In this document: positions 36,778 through 45,637 of the stretch, piece by piece | Position numbering within the stretch: the first letter of the stretch is position 1 | How the letters are laid out: each line of letters starts with the position of its first letter | Assembly: GCF_003217155.1 (NCBI RefSeq) | Contig: NZ_QJSU01000001.1 | Coordinates: 1 to 64,000, forward strand | Source of the DNA: Psychrobacter fozii | GTDB lineage: Bacteria; Pseudomonadota; Gammaproteobacteria; Pseudomonadales; Moraxellaceae | Length of the DNA: 64,000 nt | Direction: 5' to 3' | Notes under the pieces: model-generated | Told to the model about the DNA's origin: nothing | Database searches by the model: none | What the model saw: only the letters and a program-made list of their open reading frames with translations | Position numbers and translations under genes: made by a program

Positions 36778-36824
36778 AAAAGGCGCAAATCGCGAGAACT
36801 ATCACTGCGATTTGCGCCTTTTTT
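36778..36824. terminator. Bidirectional terminator
   Basis: AAAAGGCGCAAATCGC and GCGATTTGCGCCTTTTTT form a 16-bp perfect stem around a 13-nt loop. Shared by the aldo/keto reductase (+) and the acyltransferase gene (-). Confidence 0.9.
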
Positions 36825-36871
36825 ATGTCTGCTCACTTATCAATTCAAGCAAGCCTGATACTTAAGAAAAC

Positions 36872-37717
36872 TTATGCTTTAGATGTTTTTTCTTGAGCCA
36901 GCTTTTCTTGAACTAGTTTTTCTTGAGATGCTTTTGTCAGCACTCTCGAATGCAATTCAGCCAATCCTTCTTGCATACGTGCTTGCAATATATTGGTAAT
37001 CTCACTCTTATTTAAGCCTTTAGGATCTATTGGCTCAAGTGGCAAGACATAAGCCGTCACATCCTTACTATCGAGCACCTTTTTCAGGCTATCTTTCATC
37101 GTTAGCTTGCCATAATAAGGCAGCTCTTCACTCAACGTGCCATCTTTATTGACATAAGCAATCACGAGAGGACGCACAGGAACATCAGCATCTATAGCAG
37201 CTTGTAGTAGCGTGCCATGGATACGCTTGATTTTTTTGCCATCGGTAGTGGTTGCCTCTGGAAAAAAGATAACCGAGAATCCCTTACTCAGGAAATTGGC
37301 AATCTGCATCGCGACCGTGCCTGCATCACCGGAACCACGCTCGATAAACACCGTACCTGCTGCATGAGCCAATTTACCAAATACCGGCCAATCGCCGATT
37401 TCTGCTTTGGATAAGAAAAAGGCTGGGCTCAAAGTCCCTACCACAGGAATATCCATCCACGACACATGGTTAGATACCCACAGACCATGATGTTGCTCGA
37501 CTCGCTCGACTGCAATGACTTTTACACCGAAAGAGCCTGCCATTTTTCGGCAAAAGGCCTGAATATAGCGTGGTAGCGTTTCGCGTGGTGGCTGTTTGAA
37601 AGCACCGATACGTTGAGCGGCGCGTAGTCCACCAGCAATAGTGGTGGTCATGCCAGCGATTTGTTTACCGCGACCGAACTGCTGTCTGAGTGAAAAGCCT
37701 GACTTAGATTGGCTCAT
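36872..37717 (-). CDS. 1-acyl-sn-glycerol-3-phosphate acyltransferase-like protein
   Basis: A PlsC/HdtS-type acyltransferase that probably makes phosphatidic acid or remodels lipids. The HX4D catalytic motif is NHVSWMD, and FFPEATTTDG is the counterpart of the FPEGT substrate motif, as in HdtS-type proteins. The C-terminus carries a repetitive Lys/Glu/Gln tail (QEKLVQEKLAQEKTSKA), likely a short helical extension. 281 residues. Divergent from hflX. Confidence 0.88.
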   Translation of the reverse strand: MSQSKSGFSLRQQFGRGKQIAGMTTTIAGGLRAAQRIGAFKQPPRETLPRYIQAFCRKMAGSFGVKVIAVERVEQHHGLWVSNHVSWMDIPVVGTLSPAFFLSKAEIGDWPVFGKLAHAAGTVFIERGSGDAGTVAMQIANFLSKGFSVIFFPEATTTDGKKIKRIHGTLLQAAIDADVPVRPLVIAYVNKDGTLSEELPYYGKLTMKDSLKKVLDSKDVTAYVLPLEPIDPKGLNKSEITNILQARMQEGLAELHSRVLTKASQEKLVQEKLAQEKTSKA

Positions 37718-38014
37718 CTGTATCCCTCGTGGTTAAAAATATATGATTGTATATCTTAAATAAACGCAGTGAGTATAACAAAATTTATGAACTCAGTGAT
37801 GATTTGTTCACTGAGCTATCAAGCGCTTCTGTTGGTATTTTATTCAGCTAACTGCTCTGTAACATAAAAATATCGATATTTAGACGAATACGCTTTAACA
37901 TCAAGTGATAAGACCACATATAGAAGGTCATACAAAAGCTATTTCGACGTTTGTTAAAACGTTTATTAAATTGATAATAGCGATATATCTACTTTATTAA
38001 ATAGGTGACACTCT

Positions 38015-39475
38015 TTGGATTATTTTGAAAGACATGAAGGTGGCGAACGCGCCATTATAGTACATTTAGACATCCGCCAAATTCAGGATCCTGACGATCT
38101 TGGTGAATTTGAGCTATTAGCAGACTCAGCCGGCGCAGATCGCTTGGCACTGGTCACAGGCTCACGTGCACGTCCCGATGCCAGATATTTCGTTGGTAGC
38201 GGTAAAGCAGAAGAGATAGCAGAGTTGGTGCGCGAGCATGATGCAGATATCGTGCTTTTTAACCACAGTTTATCGCCCTCACAAGAGCGTAATATCGAAG
38301 CGTTGGTAAAGTGCCGCGTGTTAGACCGTACTGGTCTGATTTTGGATATTTTTGCTCAGCGCGCCCGTACTTATGAAGGTAAGCTCCAAGTTGAGTTGGC
38401 ACAGCTGAATCATTTATCGACGCGTTTGGTCCGTGGTTGGACGCATTTGGAACGTCAAAAAGGTGGTATCGGTCTGCGTGGACCAGGTGAGACTCAGCTT
38501 GAAACGGATCGTCGCTTGCTACAAGTGCGTGTCATGCAGCTTAAAAGTAGAATTGAGAAAGTCAGACAGACACGTGCACAAGGTCGAGCCCGCCGCCAAA
38601 AATCAGATGTGCCGACTATTTCACTCGTTGGTTATACCAATGCTGGCAAGTCCACTTTATTTAATCGCTTGGTCGATGAAAACATCTATGCTGCTGACAA
38701 ACTGTTTGCAACACTTGACCCGACGCTACGCCGCTTAGATTGGCAAGGTGTGGGACGTGTGGTCTTGGTCGATACAGTAGGTTTTGTCCGTCATTTGCCA
38801 CACGAATTGGTTGAGTCGTTCCATGCGACACTAGAAGAGACATTAGAGGCAGACTTATTATTACATGTCATCGATTCCTCTAGCGAAGACATGCACGAGC
38901 AAATTCAAGCGGTTAAAGACGTACTGGCTGAAATCGATAATGATGTGCCAGTGCTCAATGTCTACAACAAAATCGATGTAACCGATGAGCCTGCACGTAT
39001 CGGCTATGCCAGCGAAGGTGAACCTAACCGCGTCTATGTGTCTTCTAGAGAAAACTTGGGCATGGAGGAATTATCATTAGCCGTGCAGCAGTTACTCACG
39101 GGTACACTGACCACTTTTGATTTGACACTCCCTTATCATGCAGGGCAATTAAAAAATGCCTTGTACGAGCTCGGTGTTATCCAAGAAGAAAGCTATGATG
39201 ACAGTGGTCATGAGTGCTTAACGATTCGCCTCCCAAGTGATAGGTTGAGACAGCTACTTGGTCAAGCAGATCTAGACCCAGTAGATGTACTGCCGCTTGC
39301 CCAAGCCACGCTACTGATGCCTGTACTTGAAGAATTTGAGCAGCCTGATGACGTTGAAGAGCAGACGATGACTGAAGCAGAAGAAAAAGCATTTGACGAA
39401 TTTGATGCGCTGAATACTGAAACGGAAAGCCTAGAGACATCGTCGGTCACAGAAAAACAGCATCCTGACTCATAG
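38015..39475 (+). CDS. hflX: Ribosome-associated GTPase HflX
   Basis: HflX binds and splits stalled or stress-inactivated 70S ribosomes. The N-terminal HflX domain (VTGSRARPDARYFVGSGKAEEIAE, FNHSLSPSQERNIE) precedes the GTPase domain with P-loop GYTNAGKSTLFN, G3 DTVGFVRHLPHELVESF and G4 NKID. At 486 residues it is longer than E. coli HflX (426), partly through an acidic C-terminal tail. The start is a TTG at 38015 with AGGTG 8 nt upstream and the conserved opening FERHEGGERAI. No hfq is adjacent, unlike in E. coli. Confidence 0.95.
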   Translation: MDYFERHEGGERAIIVHLDIRQIQDPDDLGEFELLADSAGADRLALVTGSRARPDARYFVGSGKAEEIAELVREHDADIVLFNHSLSPSQERNIEALVKCRVLDRTGLILDIFAQRARTYEGKLQVELAQLNHLSTRLVRGWTHLERQKGGIGLRGPGETQLETDRRLLQVRVMQLKSRIEKVRQTRAQGRARRQKSDVPTISLVGYTNAGKSTLFNRLVDENIYAADKLFATLDPTLRRLDWQGVGRVVLVDTVGFVRHLPHELVESFHATLEETLEADLLLHVIDSSSEDMHEQIQAVKDVLAEIDNDVPVLNVYNKIDVTDEPARIGYASEGEPNRVYVSSRENLGMEELSLAVQQLLTGTLTTFDLTLPYHAGQLKNALYELGVIQEESYDDSGHECLTIRLPSDRLRQLLGQADLDPVDVLPLAQATLLMPVLEEFEQPDDVEEQTMTEAEEKAFDEFDALNTETESLETSSVTEKQHPDS

Positions 39476-39576
39476 AGTTAAATGTCTGAGTTTTTAAACC
39501 TAATGGCTCATGGAAATAATCGACCTTTAAAAATAGTGGATTTCTTGGAACCATTTGGACTCACGTTGCTCTAAAT

Positions 39577-39611
39577 GAAAGGATGATATCAATTGATATC
39601 ATCCTTTTTTA
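39577..39611 (+). terminator. Rho-independent terminator after hflX
   Basis: AAAGGATGATATCAA and TTGATATCATCCTTT form a near-perfect palindrome, followed by T residues. Confidence 0.85.
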
Positions 39612-39767
39612 TGGACTATGTATCGTGATAATTGATATCTAGTCCAAACAACAAAGCACGGTATTACCTTATAGACTTTATTAGTTTGCTTACTCTGTAT
39701 ATAATCGCCTGTTATACATTCAACAAACATTGAGACATAGGACACGCTTAATAAGGCATTATTACCT

Positions 39768-40244
39768 ATGCTGACTTTGCGCTTATTCTATTTATCTCTG
39801 ACTTGGCCAGCATTTCTTATGAAATCTACTCACTTATCTAGTATACCTCTATGGCTCGCCGTAATCTTGACTTTGGCGCTAGTTATTCTTGTTCGTGAAT
39901 CAGCCGTTATCCTCTGCCAATGGGCAGGCATCGAAAAAGCTGCCAATATTGTCGGGCTGGTCGCTATGTTTTGTATTTTGATGTCCTGGCGATTGCTCAA
40001 AGGTTTGCCAAGTTGGCTAACCCAAGCCAGTAATACCCTATTGGTCGATAGTGGTTTTGCTTTTTTGCCCGTCTCTGCTGGTGCAGGATTGCTACTCTTT
40101 GCCTTAGGTGATGAGCTATGGGGCGTGATGGCAACGATGATTATCAGTGTGTTGATTCCACTGTGGGGCTTGGCGATTCTTTCCAATCGCTGGCTAAATG
40201 ACAATGTTAGTACGAACACCACCTCTGTTGAAGAGCGTAAATAA
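39768..40244 (+). CDS. LrgA/CidA-type holin-like membrane protein
   Basis: A 158-residue membrane protein with about four helices, matching the LrgA/CidA group through its length, the pattern LPSWLTQASNTLLVDSGFAFLPVSAGAG and position directly before an LrgB-type gene. The family has been linked to murein hydrolase export and to transport of small acids such as pyruvate. The ATG at 39768 has AAGG about 11 nt upstream; an ATG at 39819 would give a length closer to typical LrgA. Confidence 0.82.
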   Translation: MLTLRLFYLSLTWPAFLMKSTHLSSIPLWLAVILTLALVILVRESAVILCQWAGIEKAANIVGLVAMFCILMSWRLLKGLPSWLTQASNTLLVDSGFAFLPVSAGAGLLLFALGDELWGVMATMIISVLIPLWGLAILSNRWLNDNVSTNTTSVEERK

Positions 40245-40275
40245 TAGCTGTGAGCAATACGAACAAGGAAAAGGT

Positions 40276-40965
40276 ATGAGTTTTGACAGTGTATTTGTGA
40301 CGACCCTAGCAGCCATCGTATTAACCTTGGCGGCGCATGTCATTGCTCGATTGCTGGCACGTAAGATTTCATGGTTACCAATGGTGATTACCGCGTTAGC
40401 ACTTGTTCTTTTATTCTTGTTCCTTTTGCAATGGGATTACAATGATTACTACAGTGCTGCAAAGCCGGTATTTGATCGTCTGTTAGGGTATGTCACTGTA
40501 TTATTGGCCGTGCCTTTGGCAGCGATGAGCTTTAAAGGGTTACCAGTCAAAAAACTCATGTTAATCGTCACTATTGCGAGTCTTGTGGGTGCATTATTAC
40601 CCATGTCATTGGCATATCTGTTTTCGTTAAGTCACGACACCATACTCGCTTTTGCGACACGTTCAGTGACCACACCGATTGGCCTAAGTGTCGCCGATTT
40701 GATTAAAGCACCACTTGCCATGGCGAACTTAATTATCATTGTCTCAGGGCTTATCGGTGGGGCTTTAGCGCGATTTTTGTTTCGTGGTATCGATGATGAC
40801 CGTGCTAAAGGCCTAGCACTTGGCTTAGCCGCTCATGCTTTTGGTACCGTGGAAGCTTGGCAAATCAGTCATACTGCCGGACGTTACGCTGCATTTGGGT
40901 TAGCAGTAAACGGTCTGGTAACAGCCATCTGGGTACCTATTTTTATCAGCGCACTCATCAGTTAA
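40276..40965 (+). CDS. LrgB/CidB-type membrane protein
   Basis: A 229-residue protein with six or seven hydrophobic helices. The LrgB signatures are ATRSVTTPIGLSVADLIKAP and KGLALGLAAHAFGTVEAWQISHTAGRYAAFGLAVNG. It pairs with the LrgA-type gene 31 bp upstream. I chose the ATG at 40276, preceded by AAGGAAAAGG; a longer in-frame reading would overlap the upstream gene. No LytTR or LysR regulator is adjacent. Confidence 0.9.
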   Translation: MSFDSVFVTTLAAIVLTLAAHVIARLLARKISWLPMVITALALVLLFLFLLQWDYNDYYSAAKPVFDRLLGYVTVLLAVPLAAMSFKGLPVKKLMLIVTIASLVGALLPMSLAYLFSLSHDTILAFATRSVTTPIGLSVADLIKAPLAMANLIIIVSGLIGGALARFLFRGIDDDRAKGLALGLAAHAFGTVEAWQISHTAGRYAAFGLAVNGLVTAIWVPIFISALIS

Positions 40966-41035
40966 ATCCTCAATAATATGGTAGGGGCTGAACTAGATAT
41001 CTAGAACAGCCCCTACTGTTTTCCAGTATTTAAAT

Positions 41036-41141
41036 ACAATTGATTCAATTTAAAAGTAGTACAAGGCAACTGACTGTAGATATATATTAAATACTTCAAG
41101 CGAGGTTAACGCAGTAATACTATTATAGTGGAATGACTATA
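41036..41141 (+). repeat. Dispersed TIR element, copy 5 (subtype B)
   Basis: Begins with a degenerate left end (AATTGATTCAATTTAAAAGT) and ends TATAGTGGAATGACTATA. Inner sequence GTACAAGGCAACTGA and CTTCAAGCGAGGTTAACGC is nearly the same as in copy 2. Confidence 0.82.
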
Positions 41142-41215
41142 GTCTCTTGCTTAAAAGTCCCTTTCTCAAAAATCTCTTGCTCAGAAGCCCCTTACTCAGA
41201 AATCCTTTGCTCAAA
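41141..41215. repeat. Imperfect 15-bp tandem repeat, five units
   Basis: Five consecutive 15-mers align without gaps: AGTCTCTTGCTTAAA, AGTCCCTTTCTCAAA, AATCTCTTGCTCAGA, AGCCCCTTACTCAGA and AATCCTTTGCTCAAA. The array begins exactly at the last base of dispersed element copy 5. It is not within a gene. Confidence 0.85.
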
Positions 41216-41584
41216 TTATCTAAGCGGTCTTTTATGGCCAATTTTTCATACGTATAAAGCCATATAAATACTGACCTACTGGTTTAAAACACAGACTAAA
41301 AAACCATAGCATATTGATTTTTCTAAAGTTCTCCCAAGATACAACCTCTATTTTTACATCTTATTTTGACAATCCTATGCGATGAAAAGTTATTGTATGC
41401 TATAGTAAACAACTATTATTTTTTGTATCTATTACGAGTGGTTTCTAGTTAAACGTGGTTTTTCTAGGTTGCTATATTGCTTATAGCTATAAAATCCGAC
41501 AAGCCCAATAACCGCTTAAATGCGAAAAACGAAGCGCCTATAGGCAAAGTAATTTGCTATTACTCGATAAAAAGTGATAACCCT

Positions 41585-42397
41585 ATGATAAACGTTGCAA
41601 CCTTAGTGACTCGCTGCTTGTCTCCTGTTCTACTTACTACCGTCGTCCTCTCTAGCCTACCTATCGTTGCTCAAGCAGGAAACATAACGATTTATAAGGA
41701 TGAAAGTGGAAAGGTATTACTGACTAACGTCAATCCCAGTGGTAATTTTGATCAATTTACCAAAAAAGTTCAGGTGAATTACTACAAAAGCTCTAAGTTG
41801 TATGATGGTAGTAATAACGGTTATAGCAGCAATAATGATTACGGTAGCAGCGCTGCTAGTAACAGTGGCACCCGCAATGCTTATGATAGCTATATTCGTG
41901 ACTCTGCCCAACGTCATGGCGTAGACCCTGCCCTCATGAAAGCCATGATGCATACAGAATCAGCTTTTAATCCAAACGCACGTTCACCAGTCGGTGCCCA
42001 AGGTCTGATGCAGCTTATGCCAGCGACGGCTCGCCGTTTCAAAGTGAACAACCCTTGGAACCCTGCTGATAATATTGAAGGCTCAGCCAAATATATCGCT
42101 TGGCTCATGCGCCGTTTTGACAATAGAATTGAGTATGCAGTCGCAGGCTATAATGCGGGTGAAGGAAACGTCGATAAATACGGCGGCATTCCTCCTTTTA
42201 AAGAAACACAGAATTATGTTAAAAAAGTGATGAGCCGCTACCATAGCTTATATAAAAATGACTCAGGGCTGTCTGGTGCGAGCATGAGCGCCAGTAACCA
42301 AACTAGTAATACGAGCGGTGGTCTAAAAAATGTCAGTTATGGCACCAGTAGTAATAATGCCAGTTATACCAATTCTGCTTATGCTGCCTTACGTTAA
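41585..42397 (+). CDS. Lytic transglycosylase (SLT domain) with DUF4124-like N-terminus
   Basis: An exported murein-cleaving enzyme of 270 residues. A signal peptide (SPVLLTTVVLSSLPIVAQA) is followed by a short DUF4124-like segment (GNITIYKDESGKVLLTN), a Ser/Asn/Gly/Tyr-rich linker, and an SLT catalytic domain from about residue 105. The catalytic Glu is in MKAMMHTESAFNPNA; GAQGLMQLMPATA and AVAGYNAGEGNVDKYGG are the other hallmarks. The tail is again Ser/Asn-rich. The ATG at 41585 gives the proper signal peptide; an upstream in-frame extension is rejected. Confidence 0.92.
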   Translation: MINVATLVTRCLSPVLLTTVVLSSLPIVAQAGNITIYKDESGKVLLTNVNPSGNFDQFTKKVQVNYYKSSKLYDGSNNGYSSNNDYGSSAASNSGTRNAYDSYIRDSAQRHGVDPALMKAMMHTESAFNPNARSPVGAQGLMQLMPATARRFKVNNPWNPADNIEGSAKYIAWLMRRFDNRIEYAVAGYNAGEGNVDKYGGIPPFKETQNYVKKVMSRYHSLYKNDSGLSGASMSASNQTSNTSGGLKNVSYGTSSNNASYTNSAYAALR

Positions 42398-42429
42398 ACC
42401 ATAAAAAACATGTACAGACAATCAGACAT

Positions 42430-42464
42430 AAAAAAGCCCGTTAATAAATTAACGGGCTTTTTTA
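42430..42464 (+). terminator. Rho-independent terminator
   Basis: AAAAAAGCCCGTTAAT and ATTAACGGGCTTTTTT pair around a short loop. Follows the transglycosylase gene. Confidence 0.92.
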
Positions 42465-42482
42465 TGCTTGGAGACTCTATTT

Positions 42483-42589
42483 TATAGTTGAATTCAAATA
42501 ATTTCGATACAAGGAAATCGAGTGCAAGCTATACATTAGTATGCTTAGCGAGAATGACGATGTAGCGGATTTATATGGATTTGACTATA
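42483..42589 (+). repeat. Dispersed TIR element, copy 6 (subtype A, full length)
   Basis: 107 bp from TATAGTTGAATTCAAATAAT to TATATGGATTTGACTATA, located just past the 3' end of tsf. It shares long identical stretches with copy 7 on the other side of tsf, in inverted orientation. Confidence 0.88.
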
Positions 42590-42675
42590 CCTCTTATAAT
42601 GCAGGTGATAGAGTCAGACTACGAATGCTGAATAAAATTTTACTCCACACGCATAGCCATTCCCAATGTAAAAAC

Positions 42676-43557
42676 TTACTTGTTAGCTGCTTGAGTAGCC
42701 GCAACTTCAGCAGCAAAATCTTCTTGCTTCTTCTCGATGCCTTCGCCAACTTCTAGACGTTTGAAACCTAGTACTTTTACGCCTTCAGCTTTTAATACGT
42801 CACCAACTTTTTTGTCGTTGTCCATAACGTACGGCTGACGCAATAAAGTAACTTCTTCTAGGTACTTACGTAGGCCACCTTCGATCATTTTTTCAACGAT
42901 GTTGTCAGGCTTGCCAGACTCACGAGCTTTTGCTTCGATGATGTCTTTTTCGCGCGCTAACAAATCAGCAGCAACGTCTTCGTCATCAATCGCAACAGGG
43001 TTGAATGCAGCGATATGCATGGCAAGGTTCTTACCAGTGTCTGCAGCGCCGCCTTCGAAAGAAACCACTACACCGATACGTAGACCATGACGGTATGCTG
43101 CGATGTTTGCACCTTCAAGTACTTCAACACGGCGGATCTGAATGTTCTCACCGATTTTTTGTACTAGTGATACACGTGCTTCTTCAACGCTTTGGCCATT
43201 ACCATATGGTAATTCAGCGATAGCAGCAACATTAGTCTCGTTGTTTTCTAGAGCGATGCTAGCTACTTGCTCTGCAAAAGCATTGAAGTTTTCGTCTTTT
43301 GCAACGAAGTCAGTCTGACAGTTAACTTCTAACAAGAATGCTTTGTTTTCGCCTTGAGCGATGATGATTGCGCCGTCAGCTGCGATGTTACCCGCTTTTT
43401 TAGCTGCTTTAGCTTGACCAGATTTACGCAAGTTATCAATAGCAGTTTCAACATCGCCATTTGATTCTTCTAACGCTTTTTTACATTCCATCATGCCAAG
43501 ACCGGTACGGTCACGCAATTCTTTTACCATTTTGGCAGATACTTTTACTTCTGACAT
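42676..43557 (-). CDS. tsf: Elongation factor Ts
   Basis: EF-Ts is the nucleotide-exchange factor of EF-Tu. The N-terminal UBA-like domain ([21 protein letters not shown]) and the core motifs [16 protein letters not shown] and [12 protein letters not shown] are typical. The 293-residue length is usual. The ATG at 43557 is preferred because AAGGTGA lies about 6 nt upstream; a codon three residues earlier is in frame. It follows rpsB after an unusually long 388-bp gap that contains a repeat copy. Confidence 0.97.
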   Translation of the reverse strand: MSEVKVSAKMVKELRDRTGLGMMECKKALEESNGDVETAIDNLRKSGQAKAAKKAGNIAADGAIIIAQGENKAFLLEVNCQTDFVAKDENFNAFAEQVASIALENNETNVAAIAELPYGNGQSVEEARVSLVQKIGENIQIRRVEVLEGANIAAYRHGLRIGVVVSFEGGAADTGKNLAMHIAAFNPVAIDDEDVAADLLAREKDIIEAKARESGKPDNIVEKMIEGGLRKYLEEVTLLRQPYVMDNDKKVGDVLKAEGVKVLGFKRLEVGEGIEKKQEDFAAEVAATQAANK

Positions 43558-43586
43558 AAGAGTCACCTTAGTATTGTTATGTGAGG

Positions 43587-43647
43587 TACAGTCAAGTCCA
43601 TATAAATCCGCTACATCGTTGTATCAGAATTATTTGAATTCAACTAT
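43587..43647 (-). repeat. Dispersed TIR element, copy 7 (61-bp deletion form)
   Basis: Read on the minus strand it has the left end ATAGTTGAATTCAAATAATT and the right end ACGATGTAGCGGATTTATAT of copy 6, but the central 46 or so bases are missing. The end base pairs are kept apart from one change (TACAGTC for TATAGTC). Confidence 0.85.
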
Positions 43648-43775
43648 CGTGCTTAATTTTTGCTGATGTTGCTTTACTGTCTAGCTGTACAATCAAGTTG
43701 TACGATGTCGAACTTGTCGTGAGGAAAGCGTTCGTTATGTCGTTATCACAGGAACTGTATATAGCGACAGAAGGT

Positions 43776-43797
43776 ATAGGCGATAATACTCGCCTAT
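43776..43797 (-). promoter_or_regulatory. Perfect hairpin in the rpsB-tsf spacer
   Basis: ATAGGCGA and TCGCCTAT pair perfectly around a 6-nt loop. On the transcript strand no T run follows (AACC..), so it is more likely an attenuating, processing or stabilising hairpin than a terminator. Confidence 0.5.
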
Positions 43798-43945
43798 TAA
43801 CGAGCTATCCATCAACAACAAGGCATGACGAGTAAAACTACATCATGCCTATTGTAAGCTTGTACGCTGTTAATAACATTATATGGATACTGATAGAGGT
43901 ACTATCAAGTTATCCTTACAACGTTAAACCTTTTAGGTCAGCTAT

Positions 43946-44737
43946 TTATTCTGCTGGAGTAGCAGCTTCTTCTGCAGCTGGAGCTTCTTCAGTAGCAGCA
44001 GGTGCTTCTTGCTCAGCTTTACCACCAGCTTGAGTTTGTGCGTATTCTTTACCGGCAATGATAGAATCAGCCATAGAAGTAACATACAAAGTCACAGCAC
44101 GGATAGCATCATCGTTAGCTGGAATGATGTAATCAACGTTATCTGGGCTAGAGTTAGTATCAACGATACCGATAACTGGGATACCTAAGTTTTTAGCTTC
44201 TTTGATAGCGATCGCTTCATGATCTACGTCTACAACAAAGATAGCGTCAGGTAGGCCGCCCATGTCTTTAATACCGCCTAGTGAACGCTCAAGTTTTTCC
44301 ATATCGCGAGTACGCTCTAACGCTTCACGCTTAGTTAGCTTAGCGAAAGTACCGTCTTCTGCTTGCTTCTCAAGCTCTTTTAGACGATTGATTGACTGGC
44401 GTAGTGTTTTCCAGTTAGTCAACATACCACCTAACCAGCGATGGTCAACGTATGGCATGCCAGCGCGAGCAGCTTGCTCACGGATGATGCCGCTTGCAGC
44501 GCGTTTAGTACCAACAAACAATACTTTGTTTTTCTTAGCAGCTAAGCCGTTTACGTAAGTCAATGCTTCGTTAAACGCTTTTACTGTGTGCTCTAAGTTG
44601 ATGATGTGAATCTTGTTACGTGCACCAAAGATGTATGGTCCCATTTTTGGGTTCCAAAAACGTGTTTGGTGACCAAAGTGAGCGCCGGCTTGTAGTAAGT
44701 CGCGCATTTCGATTTTGGTTGGATTCTTTGTAGCCAT
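43946..44737 (-). CDS. rpsB: 30S ribosomal protein S2
   Basis: S2 is an essential small-subunit protein. The sequence has [78 protein letters not shown] and [10 protein letters not shown], all family hallmarks. It ends in an Ala/Glu/Pro-rich tail, making 263 residues (E. coli 241). It has a long leader of about 240 nt, consistent with S2 autoregulation as known in other gammaproteobacteria. Confidence 0.97.
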   Translation of the reverse strand: MATKNPTKIEMRDLLQAGAHFGHQTRFWNPKMGPYIFGARNKIHIINLEHTVKAFNEALTYVNGLAAKKNKVLFVGTKRAASGIIREQAARAGMPYVDHRWLGGMLTNWKTLRQSINRLKELEKQAEDGTFAKLTKREALERTRDMEKLERSLGGIKDMGGLPDAIFVVDVDHEAIAIKEAKNLGIPVIGIVDTNSSPDNVDYIIPANDDAIRAVTLYVTSMADSIIAGKEYAQTQAGGKAEQEAPAATEEAPAAEEAATPAE

Positions 44738-44984
44738 GTGAAATATTCCTATTGGTTGGGTTATGCCTCCACATCACAAAAACTGCCTATCTAGCGACAC
44801 GCATCTGCTAATGGTTAATGTTTATTGAGACAGCACTAACTTTTTTGCAAATTAATCAAGTCGCCAAACACCCAGCAATTCTTTGCCATGATGTGTGTGT
44901 CATTGGTTGGTTTAAAAAAGAAGCTATGCTCAGATTTCAGAAATACTCTCAAACCTAAACTATAAAGCAAATTATAAAATAGCT

Positions 44985-44997
44985 GCGCCGTATTTTA
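44985..44997 (-). promoter_or_regulatory. Candidate rpsB promoter (-10 with GC-rich discriminator)
   Basis: On the minus strand TAAAAT is followed by ACGGCGC, a GC-rich discriminator typical of stringently controlled ribosomal promoters. The -35 hexamer is not clear. Confidence 0.5.
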
Positions 44998-45076
44998 TCA
45001 TATAACTTACCGTAATCGCCAGTAATTTATCAGTATAACGCAGCAAAGTAAAAGTGAGATATCACCATATTAACAG

Positions 45077-45109
45077 ACAAAAAAAGCGACACAGATGCGT
45101 CGCTTTTTC
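45077..45109 (-). terminator. Terminator of the chemosensory-like operon
   Basis: On the minus strand AAAAAGCGAC pairs with GTCGCTTTTT around an 8-nt loop, then T residues. It lies about 40 bp past the last cheX-like stop. Confidence 0.88.
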
Positions 45110-45149
45110 GGGAATTACTTTGGTTGCATCTCATTTGCGCTACATTAGA

Positions 45150-45599
45150 TTATGCAATGCAAATACCTATCACAGCTTTATGACCATGCCAAGTAAATGG
45201 CGTGACATAGCTTTGACGGTCTTTAGGCAAATAAGACACGCTAGGCGCACTTTCTACAATATGCGGTGGAGAGATAATGAACTCCGAACCAAACTCTGTA
45301 CGAGCATTACCAGAGATGGTATTGGCCATTTCACCCAGCAAATCTTTCATCATTATAATTGATGAGTCAGGCTCTCCCATGACTTTTAACACCTCTCGCA
45401 ACATTACGCTTGGTGCACTCACATACACGCAGCCTTCGAGAGGGCCAGATATTTCAATCACACCACTATAATCATAACCAATAGCACTTCTGTTATGATT
45501 CAAATAAGGGGTATCAATAGATACTTCTGAGCCATCAATCTGTGCAAAAAATGCATTGATTGAGCTCAAAAACACACCTAATTTTTCTATTTTGACCAT
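45150..45599 (-). CDS. CheX-like phosphatase domain protein (distal copy)
   Basis: A 149-residue single-domain protein of the CheC/CheX/FliY class. These dephosphorylate CheY-type receivers. The catalytic pattern E-x-x-N is seen as LLGEMANTISGNAR (Glu90, Asn93), and the preceding GYDYSGVIEISGPLEGCVYVS fits the CheX fold. It is a diverged paralogue of the neighbouring gene 38 bp upstream, sharing the NTI-GNAR core. It closes the operon before a terminator. Alternative: a non-catalytic CheX-fold adaptor. Confidence 0.82.
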   Translation of the reverse strand: MVKIEKLGVFLSSINAFFAQIDGSEVSIDTPYLNHNRSAIGYDYSGVIEISGPLEGCVYVSAPSVMLREVLKVMGEPDSSIIMMKDLLGEMANTISGNARTEFGSEFIISPPHIVESAPSVSYLPKDRQSYVTPFTWHGHKAVIGICIA

Positions 45600-45637
45600 A
45601 ATATATTAATATCCGTCTTTATTACGCGGCAGTGTCG

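Larger units (their letters stand above)
40966..41584. other. Intergenic region with repeat and 15-bp tandem array
   Basis: About 620 bp after the LrgB-type gene. It holds a dispersed element (41036-41141), an imperfect 15-bp tandem array (41141-41215) and an AT-rich leader of the transglycosylase gene. No gene supported. Confidence 0.5.
43558..43945. other. Long rpsB-tsf spacer
   Basis: 388 bp on the rpsB-tsf transcript. It holds dispersed element copy 7 (43587-43647) next to tsf and a perfect hairpin at 43776-43797. A second inverted repeat (GGCATGA / TCATGCC, near 43822-43848) has a 14-nt loop and no T run. tsf may be partly uncoupled from rpsB here. Confidence 0.55.
44738..45149 (-). other. 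rpsB leader and upstream region
   Basis: The right part holds the terminator of the chemosensory-like operon (45077-45109) and an rpsB promoter candidate (44985-44997). The left 240 bp would be the rpsB 5' leader. Known gammaproteobacterial rpsB leaders fold into an S2-binding site; I could not verify that fold by eye. Confidence 0.5.

Noticed and set aside
42541..42756. A 71-codon plus-strand frame covering the end of element copy 6 and the tsf 3' end
   Set aside because: It begins inside the element and continues as antisense of tsf, with no start signal.
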